Shown: positions 35,232-44,125 of the stretch, piece after piece | Layout of the letters: each line of letters begins with the position of its first letter | Position numbering within the stretch: position 1 is the first letter of the stretch | Assembly: GCA_025360125.1 (NCBI GenBank) | Contig: JANYCU010000037.1 | Location: 62,001 to 126,000, forward strand | Reading direction: 5' to 3' | From: Armatimonadota bacterium | GTDB lineage: Bacteria; Armatimonadota; Fimbriimonadia; Fimbriimonadales; Fimbriimonadaceae | Length of the DNA stretch: 64,000 nucleotides | The notes under the pieces: generated by a model | What the model was told of the DNA's origin: nothing | Seen by the model: the letters and a program-made list of their open reading frames with translations, nothing else | The model's database searches: none | Made by a program: the position numbers and the translations under genes

Positions 35232-35401
35232 TGTCCGCCGAAAGTTCAAATCCTCGTTTGCTCCCGACCATCAAGAAAATTTAGGTCGTGGGGGCCTCCG
35301 AAAATGGGTCAGCGGTACTTCACATGATCGATGTCATTGTGACAACGAGCATTTTTACGTCGTTCTGCCACTCATCCTCTTGTCAATTTCTACCACAAGA
35401 G

Positions 35402-35431
35402 CGTTTGAAAAGCGTCCAAGATGGCCAGCTT
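35402..35431 (+). repeat. Palindromic intergenic repeat, copy 2
   Basis: TTTGAAAAGCGTCCAAGATG followed by GCCAGCTT, between the hydrolase and ankyrin genes. Confidence 0.7.
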
Positions 35432-35508
35432 AGATTTTCAGTCTTTGGTTTGTAGCTGGTTTGGCTGGCCGATCAAGCTTATTTTTGGTGCCTGACCGAA
35501 AGCTCAGT

Positions 35509-35514
35509 TACAAT
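35509..35514 (+). promoter_or_regulatory. -10 box six bases before the ankyrin gene start
   Basis: TACAAT with TTGGTG 18 bases upstream as a possible -35. The ATG follows after six bases, so transcription probably starts at or next to the start codon. Confidence 0.45.
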
Positions 35515-35520
35515 AGACTA

Positions 35521-36945
35521 ATGAAGTTAGGGCTTCTTTATTCGGCCCTGCTGGTTTCCGTCGTCGCGACAACTGCATCGGCAGGACCATTGGGGCAGTC
35601 GAAACCGGCCAAGAAGGGCGAAAAGATGGGCTGGACCGCCTATCACGGCATGGTTATGACCGAGGCACGGCAGGTGGACATTGACCTGGAAGCAGCGGTG
35701 GAGAAGAACGATTTGGCCACCGTGAAGAAGCTATTGGCGGCAGGTGGGAATCCCAATTACGAGGTGCGTCCGCCACTGCTCGAGCTTCGCGGGACGCACA
35801 GGCAGATGCTGGCGATGGCCAGCCTCCTGATCAAGCACGGAGCAAATGTGAATGCGGTGGACTATGGTCATCGAAGCGTGCTCCATCTGGCGATCGAGGG
35901 ATTTTTCGATCAGGAGAAGGATCCCGATCCGGTGGATTTGGTCCGATTTTATCTTTCTCATGGAACGAAGACCGAGATTCCGGACGGCAACGGAAAGACG
36001 GCGCTGCATTGGGCCGTGACCGAAAAAAAGACTAAGTGTGTGCGAGCCTTGTTAGACTCTCATGCCGACCCAAATGCCCGGGCCAACGCTGACAAATACC
36101 GATTGGCGGACAAAGAAACTCAGGATTGGAACGATGGTCGATTCGAGCGGGGCTATAAGGAGGTCGGAATCACAGCCTTGCACATGTTGATGGAGTACAG
36201 GGGCAATTTGGCGATGATGGAAATACTTTTGAAGGCCGGGGCCGACCCCAAGTTGGCGGATGCGAACGGCTGGACGGCCTTGCATTACGCCGTTTTGGGC
36301 TCAAATGGGGATGGGGTTCGATTTTGTTTAAACCACGGGCTCTCGGCGGACACTCCGACCAAGCTGGGTTCGACTCCCCTCATGATCGCGGTGGGGCATA
36401 ACCTTTCTTCCTTGGACCCAAAAACGGTAGTCCTGTTGGTTGGTGGGAGCCGCCCCTCTCTGCGTTCGGCTTTTGAGAAGCAGGCAAGAGCGGAATTGAA
36501 GCGACTAGCGTTCGATCCCAACTACGCCGATGGAATGGACCCAAAGAAGATCCTTGCGAATCTGAATCAAGTGGGGAGGATGTTGGACCCAAAGGCAACT
36601 GCCTTTGTGATGCCACAGGTTCCAGTGGGGGAGGACGGGATTCATTATTTGCCCTTGGATTGGGTGCAGATGTCGGTTTCGCGAGTGGTGAAGCGCGAGA
36701 AAAACTGCGTTGGGGTTACATTGGGGTTTCAGATTTTGCCTTCGGAGTCAATGAAAGAAGCGCATGCGACGGTTAAGAACTTTCGATTGGGGTCGTCGGT
36801 GAGCCGGTCGTTTTCTCTGACAGTGAAGAAGGGGCAGGCGAGGTTCGTTCGCTTGAAGTTTCCGGTGTCGACGAACGTGGGTGCTCCAGCCCATGGGACG
36901 TATATTTTGCGCTGGCATGACGGTGGGCGAAGCGGGTCCGTTTGA
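35521..36945 (+). CDS. Secreted ankyrin repeat protein
   Basis: 474 residues. Signal peptide 'MKLGLLYSALLVSVVATTAS' (cleavage near 'ASA'). Ankyrin repeats from about residue 55 to 310: 'VEKNDLATVKKLLAAGGNPN', 'SLLIKHGANVNAVDYGHRSV', 'GKTALHWAVTEKKTKCVRAL' and 'NGWTALHYAVLGSNGDGVRF'. A C-terminal region of about 150 residues has no recognised domain and is predicted beta-rich. A protein-binding role outside the cytoplasm is likely; partner unknown. Confidence 0.88.
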   Translation: MKLGLLYSALLVSVVATTASAGPLGQSKPAKKGEKMGWTAYHGMVMTEARQVDIDLEAAVEKNDLATVKKLLAAGGNPNYEVRPPLLELRGTHRQMLAMASLLIKHGANVNAVDYGHRSVLHLAIEGFFDQEKDPDPVDLVRFYLSHGTKTEIPDGNGKTALHWAVTEKKTKCVRALLDSHADPNARANADKYRLADKETQDWNDGRFERGYKEVGITALHMLMEYRGNLAMMEILLKAGADPKLADANGWTALHYAVLGSNGDGVRFCLNHGLSADTPTKLGSTPLMIAVGHNLSSLDPKTVVLLVGGSRPSLRSAFEKQARAELKRLAFDPNYADGMDPKKILANLNQVGRMLDPKATAFVMPQVPVGEDGIHYLPLDWVQMSVSRVVKREKNCVGVTLGFQILPSESMKEAHATVKNFRLGSSVSRSFSLTVKKGQARFVRLKFPVSTNVGAPAHGTYILRWHDGGRSGSV

Positions 36946-37098
36946 GCAACACGAAGACTATTAAGCTCCTCCATCTGTTGCGACAAAGCGGCTCGTCATT
37001 GATTTTAAGACGAGACAAAACACCGAAATCGGCAATGGCAATTACGGCATTGCTCTTCCATGAACCAGGCTGCCTTACTTTTTCTTAAGCTTGGGAAA

Positions 37099-37126
37099 TT
37101 TGAAAAGCGTCATGATGGGCCGCTTT
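37099..37126 (+). repeat. Palindromic intergenic repeat, copy 3
   Basis: TTTGAAAAGCGTCATGATGG followed by GCCGCTTT in the 317-base gap between the ankyrin gene and the next small gene. One base shorter than the consensus. No gene was seen in the rest of the gap. Confidence 0.65.
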
Positions 37127-37262
37127 AGCATTCAAAGTATTCATTGGGAATTGCGACTTCACATCTGCGCTTCAAGGACTAAATGAGACTTTATTCCCAG
37201 ATATGCAATGAAACGTAGGGGGACGGCGTTTGATAGGTAGGAACCCATTAGGGACTTAACAA

Positions 37263-37544
37263 ATGAAGAATTTGAGAACAATCATCGCCGTCATCGCCAC
37301 AATCGCGGCATTTACCATCGCGGTTCCCGCGCAAACTCCCCCAGCTCCTACTGCAAAACACGCTAATATGGACCTGAAAGCCGCAAAACGAGATATCGCC
37401 AGACTGCAGGCAGATCGGGCCAGGGCTCGCAAACACCACGACTGGAAGAAGGTTGCGCAGGATGATCGGCTAATCGCAAAGGACAAAGAATGGATTCGTA
37501 AAGATGCCCAGAGGCTTGAGAAACTCCGCAAAGGCGGAAAATAA
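37263..37544 (+). CDS. Small secreted coiled-coil protein
   Basis: 93 residues: signal peptide 'MKNLRTIIAVIATIAAFTIA' with a cleavage site after V-P-A, a short Pro/Ala stretch, and a highly charged helix from 'MDLKAAKRDIARLQADRARA' to the end that should form a coiled coil. Isolated gene followed by a hairpin terminator. Function unknown. Confidence 0.75.
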   Translation: MKNLRTIIAVIATIAAFTIAVPAQTPPAPTAKHANMDLKAAKRDIARLQADRARARKHHDWKKVAQDDRLIAKDKEWIRKDAQRLEKLRKGGK

Positions 37545-37569
37545 AATCTGACGGAGAGGCATTAAAAGA

Positions 37570-37598
37570 AATTGACCCACTTGTAAGGTGGGTCAATT
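37570..37598 (+). terminator. Hairpin terminator
   Basis: AATTGACCCAC paired with GTGGGTCAATT around a seven-base loop, 26 bases after the stop of the small secreted protein gene. Confidence 0.65.
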
Positions 37599-37749
37599 CT
37601 ATGTTGGTTCCTTAATTTCCAACTTATTTTTGTTGCGCCCGCAAACCTGTGGATACAGAGGCTCAAAGGTACGCCGATTTTCAGATTACTTCACCTGCGT
37701 TCTTTTGGTCGGGCACCAACCTTCGCTAGGCCAGCTATGCACGAAGAAA

Positions 37750-37777
37750 GTTTGAAAAGCGTCCATGATGGCAGCTT
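37750..37777 (+). repeat. Palindromic intergenic repeat, copy 4
   Basis: TTTGAAAAGCGTCCATGATG followed by GCAGCTT. This copy best shows the 21-base interrupted palindrome AAGCgtCCATgATGGcaGCTT. Confidence 0.75.
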
Positions 37778-37817
37778 CGAAAATCAGAATGACTGCATCC
37801 TTTTCAAGTAGATTATT

Positions 37818-38819
37818 TCACATCATTTTGATGACGACCTTGCCTTTGGCGCGCCCAGTTTCAACGTAAGCCAATGCCTCCGCTGTCGCCTCAAACGGGA
37901 AGACTCGATCAACGACTGGTCTGATCACACCTGATTCGATGAGGGCCGTGATCTCACGCAATTGACTGCCATTTGCCCTCATGAATAGGAATGAATAGTC
38001 AACTTTGCGATGATTGGCTTTCTTTCTAATGCCAGAGCTTAACATGCGCACTATCTGTTTCATCAACCATGGAGCGCCGATTTTTTTGGCAAATGCAGGA
38101 TCGGGAGGACCAGAGATCGAGATGACTTTTCCTCCTGGCTTGAGGATGTTCAGGGACTTGGTCAACGTCTCACTGTCCTGGCTGTTCAACACAACATCAT
38201 AGTCTCTGAGAATCTTTTCGAAATCGTCTTTCTTGTAGTCGACGACGAGGTCGGCACCAAGTCCCTTGACCATGTCAATATTTGCCGCACTAGTCGTCGT
38301 CGCCACAAAAGCGCCAAGATGCTTCGCCAACTGAATGGCAAAAGTTCCGACGCCACCGGAGCCAGCCTGGATGAAGACCTTTTGCCCCGGTTTGAGATTT
38401 GCTTTCTCGATTAACGCTTGCCAAGCGGTCAGGCCGACAAGGGGAATAGAGGCGGCTTCTACCATGGTGAGTGCTGGTGGCTTGATCGCAAGCGAGTCTT
38501 GCTTTATCGCGATGAGTTCGGCGAATGCACCAATGCGGAAATCATCAGGTCGAGAATAGACCTCGTCGCCCACCTTGAATTGGCTAACCTTTGGCCCAAC
38601 TTTGACTACTACTCCGGCCACATCATGGCCAAGGACGAGCGGCAATTTGTAGGGCAGGATGAGTTTGAACTCGCCACCCTTGATCTTCGAGTCTAAGAGA
38701 TTCACACCTGCAGCGTGAACTTTGACGAGGACTTCGTCATCGCGCAGTTCTGGCTCTGGCACTTCGCCAAGTCGCAGACTGCTTTCTTTTCCATATTTTT
38801 CGAGAATGAATGCTTTCAT
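37818..38819 (-). CDS. NADP-dependent medium-chain oxidoreductase (quinone reductase-like)
   Basis: 333 residues of the MDR family. The N-terminal GroES-like domain has 'VLVKVHAAGVNLLDSKIKGG', and the nucleotide-binding domain has 'VFIQAGSGGVGTFAIQLAKH'. Zinc ligands of true alcohol dehydrogenases are absent, as in quinone or alkenal reductases. It lies 47 bases downstream of the SDR gene on the same strand, so the two may be co-transcribed and share HxlR control. Confidence 0.88.
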   Translation of the reverse strand: MKAFILEKYGKESSLRLGEVPEPELRDDEVLVKVHAAGVNLLDSKIKGGEFKLILPYKLPLVLGHDVAGVVVKVGPKVSQFKVGDEVYSRPDDFRIGAFAELIAIKQDSLAIKPPALTMVEAASIPLVGLTAWQALIEKANLKPGQKVFIQAGSGGVGTFAIQLAKHLGAFVATTTSAANIDMVKGLGADLVVDYKKDDFEKILRDYDVVLNSQDSETLTKSLNILKPGGKVISISGPPDPAFAKKIGAPWLMKQIVRMLSSGIRKKANHRKVDYSFLFMRANGSQLREITALIESGVIRPVVDRVFPFEATAEALAYVETGRAKGKVVIKMM

Positions 38820-38865
38820 GATTTGTATTTTCGTGGTCGTATTTTTAGTTCAAGGTGTAGCCAGT

Positions 38866-39681
38866 CTATGCTTCTAGGCCGACGTCTTTCCGAATTCCTG
38901 CGTCCAATACATTGGCCGGTGCAAACCTCCGCAGCAATCGCAGGCGACGGGCGAGTCCTGGAACATAGTGAAGTTTTGGATGGTCCGCCTTAGCCGCCTT
39001 CACCACTACAGCGGCCACAATTTCCGGCCCGTCCGCAGTTTGTAGCAAATGCCGCATCCGCGTGTCCACTTTCGCGCTTGTTTCACGATATACGCCGATG
39101 GGAGAGTCGGGTTCGATGACGTTGGCATCAAACGACGTCTTGATGTAAGCGGGTTCAATGACCGAAACCCGTATACCAAAAGACCGTGTCTCGTGATCGA
39201 GGGATTCCGAGTAGCCAGCCACCGCGTGTTTGGAGGCCGTGTACAGCGCCATGTAAGGAAGGGGGAGGAATCCCATGGCAGACCCGATGTTGACGATACG
39301 GCCGCTACCTTGTAGGCGCATATGTGGCAAGACTGCACGGGTCATGCGGACGATTCCAAAGAAGTTGGCATCGAAGATAGCCCGAGCTTGGTCAAGCGAA
39401 CTCTCTTCGGCACCTGCGGGAGCAATACCGTAACCTGCATTGTTCACGAGCAGGTCTATTTTGCCTTCGCGTCGAATGACCTCGGCAACGGCAGTCTCGA
39501 CGGACTCGTCGTTGGTGACGTCCAGAGCGAGCATTTCAAACGAACCGTGTTCAGTTGCTGCTGCCTTTCGGCTGGTGCCATACACCTTATAACCTGCTTT
39601 GGCCAGTTGCTCGGCGGTGGCCTTTCCAATTCCTGAAGATGCGCCAGTCACGAGGGCCACACGCGTATTGTTCTTGTTCAT
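38866..39681 (-). CDS. Short-chain dehydrogenase/reductase
   Basis: 271 residues. Cofactor motif 'VALVTGASSGIGKATAEQ', the 'LLVNNAGYG' strand and the active-site Ser/Tyr/Lys in 'IVNIGSAMGF' and 'YTASKHAVAGY'. The start at M-N-K-N-N-T was preferred to an upstream Met because conservation begins there. Divergent from the HxlR regulator over an 81-base region with a palindrome. Substrate unknown. Confidence 0.9.
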   Translation of the reverse strand: MNKNNTRVALVTGASSGIGKATAEQLAKAGYKVYGTSRKAAATEHGSFEMLALDVTNDESVETAVAEVIRREGKIDLLVNNAGYGIAPAGAEESSLDQARAIFDANFFGIVRMTRAVLPHMRLQGSGRIVNIGSAMGFLPLPYMALYTASKHAVAGYSESLDHETRSFGIRVSVIEPAYIKTSFDANVIEPDSPIGVYRETSAKVDTRMRHLLQTADGPEIVAAVVVKAAKADHPKLHYVPGLARRLRLLRRFAPANVLDAGIRKDVGLEA

Positions 39682-39726
39682 ATTTTTCCTTGCTCGACAG
39701 GTGACTATCGATTTGATACCGAGTAT

Positions 39727-39743
39727 ACTATCATATTGATAGT
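39727..39743. promoter_or_regulatory. Palindromic operator between divergent SDR and HxlR genes
   Basis: ACTATCATATTGATAGT, a perfect seven-base inverted repeat with a three-base spacer, centred between the divergent starts. HxlR family dimers bind such sites next to their own gene. It is probably the autoregulatory site. Confidence 0.7.
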
Positions 39744-39762
39744 TAGTCACTACTAAAATGAT

Positions 39763-40206
39763 ATGAACTCAAAAAAAACTTCCGCTAATACCTGCCCGAT
39801 TGCTCGGAGCCTAGCTGTGCTCGGCGATTCATGGAGCATTTTGATCCTGCGCGACGCCCACGCAGGCCTCACTCGTTTTGATCAATTTCGAAAGAGCCTC
39901 GGTATTGCCCCGACGATTCTCACTCGACGACTAGCTATGCTGACCGAAGAGGGCCTGCTTGAAAAGCGTCGCTACTCAGAGCACCCGCCACGTGAAGAAT
40001 ATGTGTTGACGGAGGCGGGACGCGACTTCTTGCCCGTGCTTTTTATGATCGGAACGTGGGGCCGCCAGCACCGCGGAGACGGCAAGTTGGTGCGTTTTTT
40101 CGACGCTGAGACAGGTACAGAAATAAGACCGGTGACGGTGGACGAAGTCACGGGAGCGAAGATTGGAACTCGTCCGATCCGAGTCGTCATGCCCAATGAA
40201 AGCTAG
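39763..40206 (+). CDS. HxlR family transcriptional regulator
   Basis: 147 residues. Winged helix with 'CPIARSLAVLGDSWSILILR', 'FDQFRKSLGIAPTILTRRLA' and 'RREYVLTEAGRDFLPVL'-like sequence (here 'PREEYVLTEAGRDF'). A Cys at the usual HxlR position suggests thiol or aldehyde sensing. It would control the divergent SDR and oxidoreductase genes. Confidence 0.9.
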   Translation: MNSKKTSANTCPIARSLAVLGDSWSILILRDAHAGLTRFDQFRKSLGIAPTILTRRLAMLTEEGLLEKRRYSEHPPREEYVLTEAGRDFLPVLFMIGTWGRQHRGDGKLVRFFDAETGTEIRPVTVDEVTGAKIGTRPIRVVMPNES

Positions 40207-40214
40207 CGCATTGG

Positions 40215-40243
40215 GTCAGAAAAGTGACCATGACGAGCAGCTT
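40215..40243 (+). repeat. Palindromic intergenic repeat, diverged copy 5
   Basis: TCAGAAAAGTGACCATGACG followed by AGCAGCTT, 9 bases after the HxlR stop. It matches the family with several changes but keeps the CCATGA core and CAGCTT end. Confidence 0.5.
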
Positions 40244-40294
40244 AATTTCAGGAACCTAGAAAGATGGGTGCACCAATATGGATTCGAACGATAG

Positions 40295-41047
40295 TTAAGG
40301 ACTAGCTGCTAACCATTCCTCATCTTTGGTCGCAATGACGTAGGTTCCGTTGCTCTTCAACTCTCGCCTGCGCCATTTGGCATGCCCATCGGCAAGAACA
40401 TACACAAATCCACCAGTGTGAGAAGGATAGCCATCTTGAGACTTGCCACCCACGCTGAGGTGTGTGGAATCCCGATGACCCCATTGCCAGTTAATCTCGT
40501 GACGGGCGTGCCCCAGGGTCACGTCATCACCGTCACCAGTGTCCAATTTTGAAGGTAGGTTATCGGCGATAAGGATGGTTAAAGCGGGAGAATTTAGAGC
40601 GGTAGTGGATTTCCCAGCAACGCCAATGTGTCGACAAATTGGATCGTCGGAGGATACGCAGTCGGAGGCAATAATGTCGTTAATTCCATAGTTGTAGCTC
40701 CATTGCTGGCTAAATGTTGTAACACCCGTCTTGAACGTAAGGGGTTGGTTCTGGCTTGGGCACACTAGCATCTGCCAATTCTTGACGTAGGGCTGAAGCA
40801 TGTCTCCCCAGTAGTATTCGTGGGCATCGTCCACATTGGCCCCAAGTTCGGTTGGAGTGAAGAGGTCGTCATAGTCGCCCGCATACATCAATTCGGCAAG
40901 TCCGATTTGACGCTGGTTAGAAAGACAACTGGTCTTTTTGGCCGCTTCTTTTGCCTGTGAAAAGACCGGAAACAAGATCGCCGCAAGAATGGCGATGATG
41001 GCAATGACGACGAGGAGTTCGATGAGAGTAAAGGCGCGGCGGTTCAT
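40295..41047 (-). CDS. Pseudopilin-like protein with H-X9-DG tail (DUF1559 type)
   Basis: 250 residues. The prepilin signal is [18 protein letters not shown], with cleavage expected before Phe. The C-terminus has the H-X9-DG motif as [12 protein letters not shown]. Conserved cysteines (in '[20 protein letters not shown]' and 'LVCPSQNQ') match the family. It is common in Armatimonadota and Planctomycetota, often in many copies per genome. Immediately upstream are two direct repeats. Confidence 0.92.
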   Translation of the reverse strand: MNRRAFTLIELLVVIAIIAILAAILFPVFSQAKEAAKKTSCLSNQRQIGLAELMYAGDYDDLFTPTELGANVDDAHEYYWGDMLQPYVKNWQMLVCPSQNQPLTFKTGVTTFSQQWSYNYGINDIIASDCVSSDDPICRHIGVAGKSTTALNSPALTILIADNLPSKLDTGDGDDVTLGHARHEINWQWGHRDSTHLSVGGKSQDGYPSHTGGFVYVLADGHAKWRRRELKSNGTYVIATKDEEWLAASP

Positions 41048-41048
41048 A

Positions 41049-41093
41049 CTTGACAAAAAAGTATAGATTATTCTTGACTGAAAAGTATAGATT
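41049..41093 (-). promoter_or_regulatory. Two 21-base direct repeats before the pseudopilin gene
   Basis: CTTGACAAAAAAGTATAGAT(T) and CTTGACTGAAAAGTATAGAT(T), period 24 bases, 19 of 21 identical. On the gene's strand each contains TATACT. They start one base before the ATG. They could be tandem binding sites or duplicated promoters. Confidence 0.6.
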
Positions 41094-41254
41094 GAAAATT
41101 TATTCCTATCCGAGGCTGAATGATAGGTGTTTGAACCCGGTTGCCAAGAGTTCGATGGGACAAACGCAGGTATATTCCGCCTAAATCACTCAACTATTTT
41201 TTGAGGAAATATTATATGTCCGAACAGTTTGAACCTCCGTCACGATTGAATTAA

Positions 41255-41282
41255 GGTTTGAAAGTGTCCATGAGTGCAGCTA
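41255..41282 (+). repeat. Palindromic intergenic repeat, diverged copy 6
   Basis: GGTTTGAAAGTGTCCATGAG followed by TGCAGCT in the divergent gap before the GH36 gene. Two short deletions relative to copies 1 and 4. No other feature was seen in this gap apart from the direct repeats near 41070. Confidence 0.55.
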
Positions 41283-41426
41283 GTAAAGAGCCAAGTTTTG
41301 CCGACATCTGTTGGCCCTCAAAATAAGTTTTCAGGTGATCTAGTTCTCATTCATCGAATTCTGCGACTTTTTTCAAATGACACGGAGTAGCCCGGGTCAA
41401 TCGGTATCTTCAAGTAATCTGTGGCC

Positions 41427-44009
41427 ATGCGAATTGGTGCCAGCGTAGCAGTAACTTTAGCAATTCTATCGGTCAGTTCTTTGGCATTTTCCGCCGATCA
41501 TCAATTAGGCAAAAGTTGGACTGGCGCGGACTTGAATTCCAAAGGAGGCACCTTGCCGTTTTCCTTTGTTTTTGGAGGCGAGAAATCCGATAAATTGCTG
41601 CGTCATTGGACTGCTAAGACCCAACTTCGACAACTTGACGACAATCGAAAGAGCATGGTGCTCACTCGTACCGACCCAAAAACTGGATTAGAAGTACGGT
41701 GTGTTGCCGTCATTTACCGGGATTCTTCTTCGGTGGAGTGGACGGTTTATCTCAAAAATACTGGTAACGCAGATACGCCGATCATTGAAGACCTTCAAGG
41801 CTTAAATACCAGATTGGAACGAACTGGCTCTAGCGAATTCTTGCTGCACCACAATGTCGGCTCGCCCGCAAATCGCTCTGATTATGCTCCTCTCGAGACG
41901 CCTCTGGAAATCAATGCAACCAAGGTAATTTCGGCCGCAGGTGGGCGATCTACCAATTCAGACATGTCCTACTTCAACCTCGCGTGGGGGAATCAAGGAG
42001 CGATTATCGTAGTGGGCTGGCCCGGCCAATGGAAGACTGAATTTATCCGGCAAAGTGATCGCGGAATTCAAATCCAAGCTGGACAAGAACAAACTCATTT
42101 CAAACTTCATCCGGGAGAAGAGATCCGAACTCCGCTCATCGTCCTGATGAATTACCAAGGTGACTGGATTGCGGGCCAAAACAAATGGCGGCATTGGATG
42201 ATGAAATACGGCATGCCAAAACCAAATGGACAACTTCCCAAGCCAATGCTGCTGGCGATGAGTGGCCGAGCCTATGGCGAAATGATTGGAGCTAACGAAG
42301 CCAACCAAATTATGCACATTGATCGCTATCTCGAGGAGGGCCTCGGGTTGAATTATTGGTGGATGGATGCCGGTTGGTACGTTCAAACGAAAGGCTGGCC
42401 CCAGGTTGGAACGTGGGAGATGGACAAGACTCGTTTTCCGATGGGATTCAGGCCGATCAGCGATCATGCCCATGCGAAAGGAGTCAAAACTCTGACGTGG
42501 TTTGAACCAGAGAGAGTCGCGCCAGATACATGGCTTTCGAAGAATCGTCCAGAATGGCTGCTTGGCTCGGTGTCGAAACTTGAACTGAAGCGGTCCACTG
42601 CGCTTGGTGGAAACGAGCCATGCGTCAACTTTAACACTGATACCAAGGTCCTCAACTGGAATGGAATAACGTGGGGTCCTCGTAGCCTCTCGTTCCATCC
42701 TGGCCCGAAGGGCGAATACAGCGTTGTGCGTTGGACTGCGCCAACAAAGGGCGAGTACAAAATTAGTTCGTCGTTCTATGCAATCGACCCAAATGCGACA
42801 ACGGATGTTCATGTCATCGGCGGTAAACAGAATCTTTTCAGTGACGTGATCAACCTCAATGGAAAGGGAAAACGAACAGGATTCATTGGCACTGTTCAAA
42901 TCGAGGCGGGAGAATCGATCAATTTCATTGTTGGATACGGAAATGGAGCCTATCCTTTTGATTCGACCGGACTTACGGTTTCGATTACTGAACCCAACGG
43001 AGTCCGCCACCAAGCCGCAGAAGAATATAAGAGTGGGAATTGGTCGTACGGCTACCTTCAGCCTGGACAATCACCCGATCCAGTTACTTTGAAAGAGTAC
43101 GATAAGACTGAGAAACTAGGGGAAAACGGAAACAAGCTGTTTGACTTCGGCAATCCTGACGCTCGAAAGTGGATGACCGAACGAGTTGATAAGCTGATTG
43201 TTGACAACGGAATTGACTTGTATCGGCAGGATTTCAATATGGATCCTTTGTCATTTTGGCGCGAGAATGATGCTCCAGACCGACAGGGCATAACCGAAAA
43301 CAAGCATGTTGTCGGTTACCTTGCGTATTGGGATGAGCTAATCAGGCGCCATCCTGGAATGCTAATCGACTCATGCGCATCGGGCGGACGGCGTAACGAC
43401 CTAGAAACGATGAGACGAGCCGTTCCCCTGTGGCGGAGCGACTATGCTTACGAGCCGATTGGGCATCAAGGCATGATGTACGGAATCTCGATGTGGCTCC
43501 CATTTCACGGTACTGGAACCGTCGCTGCGGCTGACGCTCCGTACTATGGCGGAGGATTTACGCCAGTTCAGCCGTATGCCTTTTGGAGCAATGCTTCGCC
43601 GAGCATTGTGTCGGGAATCGACATTCGGGTCAAAGAGATCGATTACGCCTCGCTGAGAAAACTCCTTGGCAATTGGCGAGAAGTCAACCAATATTATTAC
43701 GGCGACTACTATCCTTTGACGCCATATAGCCAGGCTGACGACGTTTGGATCGCTTGGCAATTCAATCGATCAAAAAATGGAGATGGCATAGTTCAAGCCT
43801 TTCGACGACCAAAGGCGCCGAATAATACCATTCGAGTGAAGCTTCGTGGTTTAGATCCGAAAGCATCGTACGCAACGAGGGCCATTGATGCCAAGGGCAA
43901 CGAATTCTTGAGAATGAGCGGAGCGGAACTCATGACATCTGGATTGCCCATTGCCGTAAAAGAGCAACCTGGAGCCGCAGTCATCCAGTACTCCCGCGTG
44001 AAATCTTGA
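41427..44009 (+). CDS. Glycoside hydrolase family 36-like alpha-galactosidase with inserted beta domain
   Basis: 860 residues. A signal peptide ends at about 'AFSADHQ'. The N-terminal beta-supersandwich (about 30-280) precedes a TIM barrel with 'YWWMDAGWYVQTKGWPQVG' and 'KTLTWFEPERVAPDTW'. The nucleophile Asp is in 'LYRQDFNMDPLSFW' near residue 600 and the acid/base Asp in 'CASGGRRNDLETMRRAVPLW' with 'RSDY' after it. About 120 residues (roughly 410-535) between barrel strands form a separate beta domain that looks like a carbohydrate-binding or jelly-roll module ('AIDPNATTDVHVIGG'). Likely cleaves alpha-galactosides outside the cytoplasm. A GTG two codons upstream is an alternative start. Confidence 0.9.
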   Translation: MRIGASVAVTLAILSVSSLAFSADHQLGKSWTGADLNSKGGTLPFSFVFGGEKSDKLLRHWTAKTQLRQLDDNRKSMVLTRTDPKTGLEVRCVAVIYRDSSSVEWTVYLKNTGNADTPIIEDLQGLNTRLERTGSSEFLLHHNVGSPANRSDYAPLETPLEINATKVISAAGGRSTNSDMSYFNLAWGNQGAIIVVGWPGQWKTEFIRQSDRGIQIQAGQEQTHFKLHPGEEIRTPLIVLMNYQGDWIAGQNKWRHWMMKYGMPKPNGQLPKPMLLAMSGRAYGEMIGANEANQIMHIDRYLEEGLGLNYWWMDAGWYVQTKGWPQVGTWEMDKTRFPMGFRPISDHAHAKGVKTLTWFEPERVAPDTWLSKNRPEWLLGSVSKLELKRSTALGGNEPCVNFNTDTKVLNWNGITWGPRSLSFHPGPKGEYSVVRWTAPTKGEYKISSSFYAIDPNATTDVHVIGGKQNLFSDVINLNGKGKRTGFIGTVQIEAGESINFIVGYGNGAYPFDSTGLTVSITEPNGVRHQAAEEYKSGNWSYGYLQPGQSPDPVTLKEYDKTEKLGENGNKLFDFGNPDARKWMTERVDKLIVDNGIDLYRQDFNMDPLSFWRENDAPDRQGITENKHVVGYLAYWDELIRRHPGMLIDSCASGGRRNDLETMRRAVPLWRSDYAYEPIGHQGMMYGISMWLPFHGTGTVAAADAPYYGGGFTPVQPYAFWSNASPSIVSGIDIRVKEIDYASLRKLLGNWREVNQYYYGDYYPLTPYSQADDVWIAWQFNRSKNGDGIVQAFRRPKAPNNTIRVKLRGLDPKASYATRAIDAKGNEFLRMSGAELMTSGLPIAVKEQPGAAVIQYSRVKS

Positions 44010-44125
44010 CTCATTAGCCATGTTCGGACTCGCTGGTGAGTTTTAGAAAACGTTTTCAACCGATCCAGAAACTCATGCATCTAACCCTGTGTTCTTTCTT
44101 CCAAAGAGAACAGGAAACATCGACA

